A stretch of DNA of 64,000 nt. Source: Nephrocerus scutellatus. Taxonomy: Eukaryota > Arthropoda > Insecta > Diptera > Pipunculidae. The notes under the pieces are model-generated. The model ran no database searches. It was not told the DNA's origin and was given only the letters and a program-made list of their open reading frames with translations. Made by a program: the position numbers and the translations under genes. Positions 20,681 to 30,611 of the stretch are shown here, piece by piece. The stretch spans positions 60,814,832 to 60,878,831 of the forward strand of contig OX352761.1 of the NCBI GenBank assembly GCA_947095585.1. Reading direction: 5' to 3'. The first letter of the stretch is position 1; the number at the start of each line of letters is the position of its first letter.

Positions 20681-21229
20681 TGTTTAGTGACGTTAAGAAA
20701 TATGCAAGTATGCTGACACACAGCGGTTCGTTCATTCAAGCCAACGAACTTGTTGCTGATCTAGCAGTTGACCTGGAATCAGTTCGTTGGTTTGGGGTAA
20801 CGAACTGTATTGACGATTCAGCATATCCGCACATTTTAATTTCTATTTGGGGTAATGAACTATATTGAAGATTCAGCACTTTGCACATTTTAATTTCTAC
20901 TTAGGGCAACGGACTACATTCACGACGCAGCATATTTACTACTTTGTTAATTCTCTTTATTATTGTTTACGTTTAGTTTATTATTCATTAATTGTAAGTT
21001 GCCTACGTAATGTATTTTTTGTATTGTATATAATAAGCTACCAATTCAATAAAAATGTGATTATTAAATACACCGTGAAAGAAGACGTTTGTTTTTCATG
21101 CTAATAATTATCCACTTCGAGTGTAACAAGTTCAAGTGCTTGTTATACATCAAATCTTTATCAAGTTTATGTGCTTGATAATAACTTAACATCCTTATAG
21201 AACAATTGCAGGCAAACGAGTCTGTAACA
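20681..21229 (+). repeat. BEL 3' LTR (549 bp)
   Basis: Same ends (TGTTTAGTGACG / GTCTGTAACA) and same length as the 5' LTR, with about five substitutions between them. It is followed by the second GGGCC target copy at 21,230-21,234. Confidence 0.92.
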
Positions 21230-21234
21230 GGGCC

Positions 21235-21425
21235 TTTCGTGGCGACCAATTTTGTAACTAAACAACTAAAGTCGCGCATTATAATGACTGTGTGCTGCAC
21301 TGCTCGCCGAGCTGCTTTCTGTGTTAAGTTGAAGTGCTGCGTTTTATTTCAATGGATCTCACTCTGGCAAGTTGGCCGGAGTTTAAGCTCTTTTTTTTTG
21401 AGTAACTTAACTTCTGTGGCATTTT
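21235..21425 (+). repeat. Probable LTR (right part) of the older gypsy-type element
   Basis: It resumes the LTR interrupted by the BEL element and ends where a primer binding site starts. It has no coding content. Confidence 0.5.
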
Positions 21426-21444
21426 TGGCGTAGTCGGTAGGATA
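21426..21444 (+). promoter_or_regulatory. Primer binding site, tRNA-Ser type (orphan)
   Basis: TGGCGTAGTCGGTAGGAT resembles the tRNA-Ser-type primer site of 17.6/297-like gypsy elements (TGGCGCAGTCGGTAGGAT), with one mismatch. A gag remnant with the same orientation starts 730 bp downstream. Confidence 0.65.
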
Positions 21445-21729
21445 CCAATTGTTGGTATGAACTTACTTATGTTCATTAAAACAAAGCAAGTGAAAATTGC
21501 GAATTTGTGAATGAAAATCACAAAAGGAGGAAAATCGTGAACACCTAAGATTTTGTGAATGTAAATCACAAAAACGGGTGCATATCGTGCGTAGTGAAAT
21601 TACAAAGAAACTCTTCTTTTTTTTAAACACCAATAGAAAACAAAATAAAATATTAAAATATATCGAAGTGTAAAACCCAAACAAAATTTAAACCAAGTTA
21701 AAAATCAACTTTTACAGAAAGTTAACAAT

Positions 21730-22140
21730 TAAAAAAAAAACGCATAAAAATTAAAATTTTCATGTAAACTCTCTAATAACCAAAAGTATACTGAACTCCA
21801 CAATAAATGCTGAAATATAAAAACACATACGAAGCACTGCAACCAAACAACAAACTAACCACAATCTTAAAGCAAGCAGCGCTGCCCACAGCGCACACAG
21901 TCATTATAGTATGAATTTATCTGATACCGGGGAAAAAATTGTTTAGGAGCCCGCTGACCCCATGGCCCGATCACACTCAATGGATGGACTTTAATGGATG
22001 GTATTGTCACCAGAAATATACATGTGTGCAAAATTTTAATAAAATCAGGCTTTAGGAAGTGTTTTAAAAGTTGATCACAAGATTCTGGCCACCAGGCATC
22101 CAGCCAGCCACGGGCACGCGATGTTAATATAGAGAATTTA
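21730..22140 (+). repeat. DINE-1/Helentron-like element, about 410 bp
   Basis: The left end has CGCATAAAAATTAAAATT and CATGTAAACTCTCTAATA. The right end has GCACGCGATGTTAATATAG and AGAATTT. Inside is one minisatellite unit with ACCAGAAATATACATGTG. It also shares the internal GCAGCGC/GCGCACACAGTC segment with the next element. It sits in the leader of the older gypsy-type element. Confidence 0.6.
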
Positions 22141-22174
22141 AAAAAAATATAAAAATATATATAGTTATAATAAA

Positions 22175-22457
22175 ATGGAAATAAAAAAAGATATTATAAT
22201 CAAAACCCTTAAGTCGATAAAGTACATTAATGGAAGGAGAGAAGATCTGGCGCAATATATAAAGAGCATTGAGTCAGTGAGCGGCTATCTCAACGAATTT
22301 GGAAAAGACGAACAGCGATTATTCTTGATGAATATCCTACAAACCATTGACGGAGATGCCCGAACAGTCCTAAGGAAGACGGAAATCTCGACATGAGAAA
22401 AATTAAAGTAAGCATTAATACAAGAATTCGGTGAGAAGACACAAGCCAAATTAACTA
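22175..22457 (+). pseudogene. Gypsy-type gag remnant, N-terminal part
   Basis: An ATG start at 22,175 opens a frame of 73 codons (MEIKKDIIIKTLKSIKYING). Its pattern (EDLAQYIKSIESVSGYLNEF, FLMNILQTIDGDARTVL) fits the capsid N-terminal region of errantivirus-like Gag. After the stop the pattern continues to about 22,457 (QEFGEKTQAKLTN). There a Helentron-like insertion begins, and gag resumes at about 23,293. The element is the one whose LTR and primer site precede it. Confidence 0.65.
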
Positions 22458-23292
22458 ATAAAAAAACAACCCATAAAAATTAAAATTTTTCATCTAAATT
22501 CTCTAATCGCAGAAATTGATATGGGATCATGAAAAGAGACATTTGACATCAGATGTTAAAATTGAAAATGCTCAGATCATTTTATTCTGAGCACTTAGAG
22601 CACGCTCATACTCTGAGAAAATAAGAAACACGAACATTTTTCTGGAGAACTCTTTGACTGCTCTGAACTAATTTATGAAAACGCGAAATGACAGAATATT
22701 GCGAAAACTTGTTGTTTTATCTTTAAGTTGATATCGACAACAAAAAACGACATCAAGAAAAATACAATTCAGTTAATAAGTAAGTAAGTTGAATTAAGCA
22801 TAAAACATTTATGTCTCGTTTTATTTGCTGGGTTCATTTGTGCGTGAGCTAAGATTTCTCTCTCTCTCAACCACCAAAAGCATGCAGCGCAGCCGACTGC
22901 GCAGCACACACCGCACACAGTCCATAAAGTGCGACGAATATCTGATGCCAGTATATGATATTTAAAAAAATGTATAAGGGCCTTGCGGCCGAACCCGGGG
23001 CCCGATCACTACCACAGAAGAAGTATTGTTTATTGGGTATATACAAGTGTGTAAAATTTGGAAAAAATCGGGTAATTTTTATTTTAAATTTGTATGGGAG
23101 CCCCACGAACCCGGGGCCCGATCACTTCCAAATTTTAAACGAAAGTATTGTCACTGGAAATACACATGTGTACAAAATTCGGGAAAATCGGGCCCGGGGC
23201 CCGATCGCTTCAAAACATTTTACAAAAAGTTTTGTCCATCGGAGATACACCTGCGTATAAAATTTGAAGAAAATCGGGAACTTTTTTCATAA
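22458..23292 (+). repeat. DINE-1/Helentron-like element inside gag remnant
   Basis: It starts with AACAACCCATAAAAATTAAA and CATCTAAATTCTCTAAT. An unassigned 370-bp segment follows, then a GCAGCGCAGCC segment shared with the preceding element. After that come three minisatellite units (about 22,955-23,290) rich in GGGGCCCGATCAC. The usual right terminus is not seen. Its last 85 bp are included in the 1,314-bp tandem duplication. Confidence 0.55.
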
Positions 23293-23690
23293 AAGATTAA
23301 AGATCGTATAAGTCTCAGTAACGAGTCAGAACTAGTTAAAATAATGTACAATAGCGAATGTGAGTGATAAGCTTTCAAAGTTTTTTGTAATAGTTTGCCA
23401 CCACATTTTCAAGCACTAATTCTCTCTCGCGGCGTATCGATATCGGCTTTTTCGTTACTTATTGAAATTTAAACAGACAAAAGTACATCTGTTGTTCCGA
23501 AGTCATTACCGCGTTTAAGTTTAGTTTCAGTTCCTCAAAATCAACGTTTACAAAATCCAACATCCCAATATTCTAATAACAATTTTCAAAGTTATAGATC
23601 ACAATATTCCACTACCAATTTCCAAATTTATAGACCCCAATATCCCAATAACAATTTCCAGAATTATAGATCCCAATATTAATAATAACT
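23293..23690 (+). pseudogene. Gypsy-type gag remnant, C-terminal part (copy 1)
   Basis: It continues Gag (KIKDRISLSNESELVKIMYN, then FCNSLPPHFQALILSR). It ends in an asparagine/glutamine/tyrosine-rich tail with four repeats of the type SQYSNNNFQSYR. Two early stops and no zinc knuckle are seen. A duplicate lies 1,314 bp downstream. Confidence 0.6.
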
Positions 23691-24002
23691 TTAACTATCG
23701 TGTTTGGAATGGTTGCTTTTAAAGTTAACCTCTTTAGACGCGCCTAGGTGGTAAATGAAATCATTTTGATGCGGATGCGATCATGCGGATCTGGAAGTTG
23801 TTGTATATGACATTACATTAGTTTGTATTAAATACCTTGCGATTTACGCGACACATACATTATATTAGAAAATTGCTGATGCAGCAGTTGGTGTATAGGC
23901 TTGACTAGGGGGTAACTAAAATAATTTTGATGCGGATGCGGATGTGAATTTGTAACTGAAATCATTTTGATGCGAATAGGAAATTCCGAACATGTAACTG
24001 AA

Positions 24003-24335
24003 TTTCTGGGATCCATCCAATAGAGTTTGGGATTTTGTGGACCAAGCCATTTCTCAAGCGATTCGTATTAAATTCGGTTCGTACAACTAAGATGCGGCTA
24101 TAAGGCTTGTACCAGTGGAAATTCTACGATCTAGCCAATAGGGTCTGGATTTTTGTGGACCAAGCCATTTCTCAAGCGTACGTACAACTAAAATGCGACT
24201 ATAAGGCTTGTACCAGTGGAAATTCTATGATCTAGCCAATAGGGTCTGGAATTTTTTGGACCAAGCAATTTTTCAAGCGATTCGTATGAAATTCGGTATG
24301 TAGGACTAAGATGCGACTATAACACTTGTTTCCCT
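24003..24335 (+). repeat. Satellite-like repeat, about 118-bp unit (copy 1)
   Basis: About three units carry AACTAAGATGCGGCTATAAG, TTGTACCAGTGGAAATTCT and GGGTCTGGATTTTTGTGG. They are clearly related to the array at 1-345 (ACTAAGATGCGACTATAAG, CCTATGGAAATTCTG). Confidence 0.75.
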
Positions 24336-25316
24336 ATTGGCCTGATCCCGGAATTTTATTTTAATTTAATCGTAATGTCGGCCACTACGTCAAAGAAGTT
24401 TAACTTTAACCGCGCGTAAATATTGCACGCTCATCTTTTTTTTCTATTACGTGGTTAAACCAGCGTTGGGCATATTTAGGTCCGTAATGAAGTATGGCTT
24501 GCTGATCGGTCCCGCTTCATCGCTCAAAACATTTTACAAAAAGTTTTGTCCATCGGAGATACACCTTCGTATAAAATTTGAAGAAAATCGGGAACTTTTT
24601 TCATAAAAGATTAAAGATCGTATAAGTCTCAGTAACGAGTCAGAACTAGTTAAAATAATGTACAATAGCGAGTGTGAGTTATAAGCTTTCAAAGTTTTTT
24701 GTAATAGTTTGCCACCACATTTTCAAGCACTAATTCTCTCTCGCGGCGTATCGATATCGGCTTTTTCGTTACTTATTGAAATTTAAACAGACAAAAGTAC
24801 ATCTGTTGTTCCGAAGTCATTACCGCGTTTAAGTTTAGTTTCAGTTCCTCAAAATCAACGTTTACAAAATCCAACATCCCAATATTCTAATAACAATTTT
24901 CAAAGTTATAGATCACAATATTCCACTACCAATTTCCAAATTTATAGACCCCAATATCCCAATAACAATTTCCAGAATTATAGATCCCAATATTAATAAT
25001 AACTTTAACTATCGTGTTTGGAATGGTTGCTTTTAAAGTTAACCTCTTTAGACGCGCCTAGGTGGTAAATGAAATCATTTTGATGCGGATGCGATCATGC
25101 GGATCTGGAAGTTGTTGTATATGACATTACATTAGTTTGTATTAAATACCTTGCGATTTACGCGACACATACATTATATTAGAAAATTGCTGATGCAGCA
25201 GTTGGTGTATAGGCTTGACTAGGGGGTAACTAAAATAATTTTGATGCGGATGCGGATGTGAATTTGTAACTGAAATCATTTTGATGCGAATAGGAAATTC
25301 CGAACATGTAACTGAA

Positions 25317-25649
25317 TTTCTGGGATCCATCCAATAGAGTTTGGGATTTTGTGGACCAAGCCATTTCTCAAGCGATTCGTATTAAATTCGGTTCGTACAA
25401 CTAAGATGCGGCTATAAGGCTTGTACCAGTGGAAATTCTATGATCTAGCCAATAGGGTCTGGATTTTTGTGGACCAAGCCATTTCTCAAGCGTACGTACA
25501 ACTAAAATGCGACTATAAGGCTTGTACCAGTGGAAATTCTATGATCTAGCCAATAGGGTCTGGAATTTTTTGGACCAAGCAATTTTTCAAGCGATTCGTA
25601 TGAAATTCGGTATGTAGGACTAAGATGCGACTATAACACTTGTTTCCCT
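25317..25649 (+). repeat. Satellite-like repeat (copy 2, duplicated)
   Basis: The second copy of the array at 24,003-24,335, carried along in the 1,314-bp tandem duplication. Confidence 0.75.
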
Positions 25650-25826
25650 ATTGGCCTGATCCCGGAATTTAATTTTAATTTAATCGTAATGTCGGCCACT
25701 ACGTCAAAGAAGTTTAACTTTAACCGCGCGTAAATATTGCACGCTCATCTTTTTTTTCTATTACGTGGTTAAACCAGCGTTGGGCATATTTAGGTCCGTA
25801 ATGAAGTATGGCTTGCTGATCGGTCC

Positions 25827-26877
25827 TACCATACTTTGCCCTTAGATGCACTAACCTTCCTGGTTGCATGCGCTCATACGGCCTTGCTCGTCGGCATTAG
25901 GGGGTCTTGGTCGGTTATTGACCTCAGTTCCATTTGTTATTATTTTAATTTATTCGCATGCGATTATAATAAGCAAGTTAAAGTGTGGAAGAGAGAAAGA
26001 AAGAGGAGAGAAAAAAAATAACGTACCACCTTTTCTGTTGAAGGAACTGAACAATTCCTCGTTGCTGCTCGTGGGTAATGTGTCCTGTTGTGGGTAGTCG
26101 AAACGATGTACCATGGTCTTTACATTTAACATTTAAGTTACAAAGTTTGTCTCTTTTCTTTTTTTTTTCCTTAAGGACTACTACAAGATTTTAACATATC
26201 GATATATTTAAAGGCTACCCAAAATTCTTAACTAGGAAAAAGTAAAAGAAAATAACCAACCTTTCGGTATGTGGACAAAGTCATTAAGAGGGCCATATAT
26301 TTCTTTTTTTTCTTTTTTTTTTAAAAGCGGGCCATCATTCTAGGCCTAAGGCGCCTTCAAGCCCTAATAAAAAAAATTTTTACCCGAAAAAAAAATGTTT
26401 TTGTTTTCGAATATTATATCGATCGACCATGGCTTATGTTCCGCCATCTTCCCTTTAAAATTCCAGGAACAATATAATGTTAAGTTAGCAAGAAGTACTT
26501 ACTTGGAGTCCTGTTCCTGAAGGCGTTCCTTCCTGTGGACAAGTAAAAGAAATTATTAAGGTAATGGAGTGGGGGGGAGGGCTGACATAGTCCAGCCAAC
26601 TTTGTCTACAGGTCAAGATTACTATTCAAGTTGGGGTTTCGCGGCCACCTGCTCTGACAACCCCAAAACCATCTTTGACAGTAATGGTTGCTCTCGACAT
26701 GTAACGCATTAAAAGAAAAGGTTGTCCTTATTTTATTCTTCCCCTTTTACTTGTTTTCCTTTCGGACAGTTATATAAGCTTATGTAAAGATGTAATTTAT
26801 ATTTTCTTCAAAACTAGTCCTATTTTCTTTAATAATCAATATCTCGATAAAACTAAACTTTTTTTTTAATTGATTAA
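25827..26877. other. No recognisable feature
   Basis: AT-rich, with T-runs and short open frames only. A purine-rich GAGAGAAAGAAAGAGGAGAG stretch is at about 25,990. No repeat shared with other parts of the window was seen. Confidence 0.5.
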
Positions 26878-27219
26878 TTAATCATCATCATATTTGGCTC
26901 TACAATATGATCCATAAATCCCACCGCAAAGGACTTTCCGATCAGGATCCTCTTCGCTCATGCGAACTAGGTGTCCTGCCCACCGGAGCCTACCGAGCTT
27001 AATTCTCTTCACGATGTCGACATCACGGTAACGCTCGTAGATCTCATTATTATAGAGTCTCCGGAATTGTCATTCCTCACAATTCTCCGTAAGACTTTTT
27101 TCTCGAACGCGGCTAAGAAGTAAGAATGCTTTTTGCTAAGCACCCAAGTCTCGGATCCATATGTAAGTACTGGTATGACCATTGTCTTGTATACCAGCAG
27201 CTTGGATGTTATGGTTAAT
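26878..27219 (-). mobile_element. RTE LINE 3' fragment
   Basis: A 5'-truncated copy of the 3' end of the RTE LINE at 5,731. It begins (3' end) with ATCATCATCATATTTGGCTC and runs through the codons for GRLRWAGHL-like and LTYGSETWVL-like regions. It has small deletions relative to the longer copy, and ends near 27,219. Insertion of both copies with the same ATGATG tail supports target-primed integration. Confidence 0.8.
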
Positions 27220-28315
27220 TAAAAGCTTAAGTTAAATCTTATTATTATATAATACAAAGAAACCGACGGTTTTTCTTCTGTTGATTTTTGCAGTTTGTTT
27301 AAGGCTTTTGTATTTAGTTGATGTGTATGTAATAAAATAATAAAAGCATAAAAACATAATCATACTTGTGTAGATGTAATGAAACACAGGAACATAGACA
27401 TAGAATATTATATTTTGTGCAACTGTTAAAAAGACAAAAAATCAATTGAAAAATGTGTGTGTAATATAAAAGCCTTTTTTGTTTTTTTTATAGATTTCTT
27501 ATCGTATACTCCCAAGTAACCTGTAATATACTCCGTTCCAAAAATGTTTAACAGCTGCACTGTTCTTAACAGAAGAGCAAATCAAGTTATATGCATGCGT
27601 CAAAAATCAAACTACCACACACAACACCTACTATTACTCCCGGAGTATTTAGTCTTTACTTGAATCTTTATTTACTCTCTAGCTTTTCTTAACTGCATTT
27701 AAATTTGCATGTTTAAATTTAGTCAGCACATTTTGTTGCTATCTCGCAGTAACTGTACATAATCTTCTTATCTTCTAAGTCGCTTTCCTAGCTCGTTATG
27801 TAATATACTCATACTCATATAACATATCATTTCCTAGCGCTAGGTTTTTAATATTCTCTTTTTCTATACTGTGTGGATCTTTTTCAGGGACGAATCTAGA
27901 TTCGCTGTTTAATCGTGGCATTTTATGTGTACATAATCGTCAATATTTATTCTGCAGTTTTTAGTATTCTTGTCGACATTAAGTTTTAGTTTCCTCATAT
28001 TCTTAATTTCATTATTGGATGTGCATTCCTATAAATATGAAGTTGATCAGTATTCTGTTGAGAGTTGCAATGTTCCGTATTGTCATCTTTCGTGTTCTTG
28101 GCTCTCTCAACTAGTTTATGCGGCATCTTCTTTAAAACACCTAAGTCTAATTGTACTCACGATAATGCATCTACGTTTGTATTTAGTTTTCCTTTTTTGT
28201 AGACTATGTTGAAATTATAAATAGTTACATAAATCTTAACGTATTAGCCCGTAATTTTTATTGACTGGTTAATGTGTGAAAATAATGATATGAATACTAA
28301 CGGTCTGTGGGAAAC
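27220..28315. other. No recognisable feature
   Basis: AT-rich, non-repetitive within the window. An 80-codon hydrophobic open frame at 27,970-28,212 has no supporting signal. Confidence 0.5.
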
Positions 28316-28539
28316 TCACGAAATTAACCAAGGAATCACCTCTTTAAGTATTTGCGGATATTAACGGATACACCCTGTATTTATCAGTGAAAGTTTGTAT
28401 TGTTCGTCGGTACCGTCAATTTTAAATAACTTAATATTTTTTTGGTACGTTTTTCTTCAAAAGAGATTTGTGTGCTCTATTTCAATATGTATGTCATAGT
28501 CTTTAAAGTGGTTGTACCCGTGTATACTTGGGTTATATT

Positions 28540-28807
28540 CAAAACCTTCTCTATAGAAAGCCGAACTGTACGCATACTAATGCTGTAAACCAATCCCAAA
28601 CGCGTCTGTGTTTGTGGGATGTGAAAACAGTGTACAAAAAATAAGCAGTCGCAAAGAGCGAAAAACGTAAGATGTGTAGTGGGAAACAGAAACATTTTGT
28701 ATGGATTTTGCTCTTTTGTTGATTACTAAACAAAAACGTTTGGGATATTTCTAAGCATGTATCTGTGTATGATCGGAACAGTTGGGCTTTCGATAGAGAA
28801 GGTTTTG
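28540..28807. mobile_element. MITE with 30-bp terminal inverted repeats, 268 bp
   Basis: The left end CAAAACCTTCTCTATAGAAA and the right end, read in reverse complement, CAAAACCTTCTCTATCGAAA continue to match for 30 bp with two mismatches. The interior is non-coding. The surrounding repeat has an uninterrupted counterpart at about 41,660 (GGGTTGTACTTGTCGG). The flanks suggest a TTA or TA target duplication, so a PIF/Harbinger or Tc1/mariner origin is possible but not decided. Confidence 0.8.
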
Positions 28808-28938
28808 GTTACACTCGTCGGATCCAGAGTTCGTTGGTCGGTCGGCGTTGATTAAAAGATTATTTTTATTCGATAATCGTTATAATGAATTTTCTTTATT
28901 TCGATTTTATTCCTAACTATTATACTAACAATACTGAT

Positions 28939-29517
28939 AATAAAAAAACAACCCATAAAAATTTTCATGTAATTCTCTAATAGGAGATCGGGCCTCAGGG
29001 CCCGTTCACTCCAAAAAATTTACAAAAAATGTTGTCCATCGGAGATACATATATAAAATTTGAGGAAAATCATGTTGATTTTTTTGAAAAATTATTATGG
29101 GCCCTCACGACCCCGGCCACCAAAATTTTTGCAAAAAATGTTGTCCATCGGAGATACATACGTACAGAAAATTTAAAGAAAATCGGGTTAATTTTTTTTA
29201 AAAAAATTTTGGGACCCCGAGGCCCGGGGTCTCCAAAATTTTTACAAAAAGTGTTATCCATCGGAGATACATATGTGTATTCAATTTGAAGAGAATCGGG
29301 TTATTTTTTTTAAAAAAATTTTTGGGGCCCCACGAACCCGGGGCCCGGGGTCTCCAAAATTTTTACAAGAAGTGTTTTCCATCGGAGATACACATTGTAA
29401 AAAATTTGAAGAAAATCGGGTTAATTTTTTAAACAAAATTTATGGGGCCCCACAAACCCGGGGCCCGGGGTCACCCAGCCACGTGCACGCGAAGTTAATA
29501 TAGAGAATTTAAAAAGC
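28939..29517 (+). mobile_element. DINE-1/Helentron-like element, complete, about 580 bp
   Basis: Left terminus AACAACCCATAAAAATTTTC with ATGTAATTCTCTAATAGGAG; right terminus CACGCGAAGTTAATATAGAG then AATTT. Between them are five tandem units of about 95-120 bp, each with CCATCGGAGATACA, AAATTTGAAGAAAATCGGG and a GGCCCGGGGTC block. The matching empty site is CAATACTGATCGATTTTC at about 41,780-41,797. No transposase is encoded, so movement would depend on an autonomous partner. Confidence 0.7.
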
Positions 29518-29784
29518 GCGAGTTTCTTCTACAATTGGAAAAGTCCGCTTAAAAAGCACCAGCGCACTGTAGGACAACGAAAAATGGAGTGCATTTAGTC
29601 TACGTGTGTAAAGGTCCGCTTTAAAAATGGAGGTGTGGGCACAGAACGAATTTCTTTTAAGGACAGGGCCTGAGTCGTCAGTAAATGTATATTAAATTTA
29701 TTTTTAATTTTTAAAAAAAATTTTTTTTATATATTTTTAAAAATTTTTTTTGTATTTTTTTTGTTTGTTTTTATAATCTCTATA

Positions 29785-29941
29785 TTAAGAAGCTTTCAGT
29801 GACAACATTACTCTCGGACGTTTGTCAAACTTTCGCAAGAGGTGGGACACCGTGAAAAATACTTTGGTGTTAGTGGGATTCAAACCATGAACCCCCTGCT
29901 CAGCAGTCCATGCTCCTATCCACTGAGCCACGGCGCCCACT
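29785..29941 (-). mobile_element. tRNA-derived SINE-like segment
   Basis: Read on the - strand, 29,937-29,869 resembles a tRNA head: GGCGCCGTGGCTCAGTGG carries a good pol III A box (TGGCTCAGTGG) and GGTTTGAATCC a B box. The GGACTGCTGAGC anticodon region recalls tRNA-Ser(GCT), but the arms pair poorly. A non-tRNA body follows to the ATATAGAG motif at about 29,785. It is more likely a SINE or tRNA pseudogene than a working tRNA. Confidence 0.6.
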
Positions 29942-30130
29942 AATGGACAATACTTTTTGTAAAAATTGGAAGTGATCGGGCACCGGGGCCAGATTTTCTT
30001 CAAATTTTATTCACATGTGTATCTCCGATGGACAAACAAAATTTGGAAGTGATCGGGCCCCTGGGTCGGATGCACCCATACAAATTTTTTCAAGAAAGTA
30101 CCTGATTTTCTTCAAACTTTATAGACATTT
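29942..30130 (-). repeat. DINE-1/Helentron-like fragment (minus orientation)
   Basis: Two minisatellite units in reverse orientation (ACATGTGTATCTCCGATGG, AAGTGATCGGGC). It is cut on the right by the LINE 3' end. A possible left terminus (ATCTCTATATTAA) lies at about 29,777, beyond the tRNA-like segment. Confidence 0.6.
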
Positions 30131-30611
30131 TTTTATAATTTGCGCACGCGAAAAGGGGTTTGCTTATTATGTTCGGCTATATGCTTGGCACAGCGTGGGC
30201 GTTAAGGAAAATGAGAAGAAGAGAGTAGATGTCTATGAGCTTGTGTCTTGAATACCTGTGGATTATAGTGTTGTGGAAAGACATAGCTTGGCAGAGCATT
30301 TTACATACGTGTTGTACGGCTGAAGAACGAATCCCTGAACTTAACTGTACGTCCAAAGATGGGCTTAAGGGTAAATTGATGTGCATTTAGAGCGTCACGA
30401 GTATTGCGGTTGAATTCAAGGAGAGCTGGCATGAAACTGGCTATTTCTCTTGAGCACCGCTGGTGGAAGAAGCGATAAAACCGTAACAGCATTGGGTTTT
30501 GGAAGCGTTAAATTCTACTCGATTGTTTTCTCCCCATTTTATTATGCTGTCTAGGTCAGAATTTAACGTGCTTAATATACTGCTACGAAATTCAGGCTTT
30601 CGAGTTCGTAA
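30131..30611 (-). pseudogene. LINE 3' part (RT C-terminus), continuation of the LINE at 38-40 kb
   Basis: It encodes the RT segment DLDSIIKWGENNRVEFNASK (about 30,500-30,570) and the C-terminal tail (FNRNTRDALNAHQFTLKP). It ends at 30,131 with the same terminus (GCGCAAATTATAAAA on the - strand) as the copy at 1,012. Upstream sequence of the protein is found beyond the 7.4-kb insertion at 38,048. The seven-base repeat TTCGTAA occurs at both junctions (30,605-30,611 and 38,048-38,054). Confidence 0.7.

Larger units (their letters stand above)
12580..21229 (+). mobile_element. BEL/Pao (roo-like) LTR retrotransposon with envelope-like gene
   Basis: A structurally nearly complete 8.65-kb element: 549-bp LTRs, primer site, gag, protease, RT, RNase H, integrase, an envelope-like frame, a polypurine tract and a 5-bp target duplication. 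The two LTRs differ at about five positions, so the insertion is fairly recent. The domain order PR-RT-RH-INT, the FYVDD catalytic box and the Pao-type integrase C-terminus place it in BEL/Pao. The coding region carries one large frameshift in the protease/RT linker, a small deletion in RT, one in-frame stop before RNase H and one frameshift in the envelope frame. As it stands it cannot make its proteins intact. Confidence 0.93.
23205..25826 (+). repeat. Tandem duplication, period 1,314 bp, two copies
   Basis: Copy 1 (about 23,205-24,512) and copy 2 (about 24,519-25,826) contain, in order, the end of a Helentron-like repeat, the gag C-terminal remnant, a GATGCGGATGCG-rich stretch, a satellite segment and a CGGCCACTACGTC segment. 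I found about six base differences over 1.3 kb. Junction sequence GATCGGTCCCGCTTCATCGC separates them. Either the duplication is very recent or it is an assembly artefact. Confidence 0.9.
28316..29700 (+). repeat. Dispersed repeat family B, copy 1, carrying two insertions
   Basis: It begins near CACGAAATTAACCAAGGAAT and includes TGTTCGTCGGTACCGTCAAT, CGGATCCAGAGTTCGTTGG and TTCTACAATTGG. It ends with CTTTTAAGGACAGGGCCTG and AGTAAATGTATATTAAATTT. The second copy (41,445-41,972) has the same order but lacks the MITE (28,540-28,807) and the Helentron-like element (28,939-29,517). No protein is encoded. Confidence 0.75.

Noticed and set aside
27970..28212. 80-codon hydrophobic open frame
   Set aside because: No start context, no motif, no splice signals, and composition as in surrounding AT-rich DNA.
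29869..29937. Functional tRNA gene
   Set aside because: A and B boxes are present but acceptor and anticodon arms pair poorly and no T-run follows the tRNA end; SINE-like remnant preferred.
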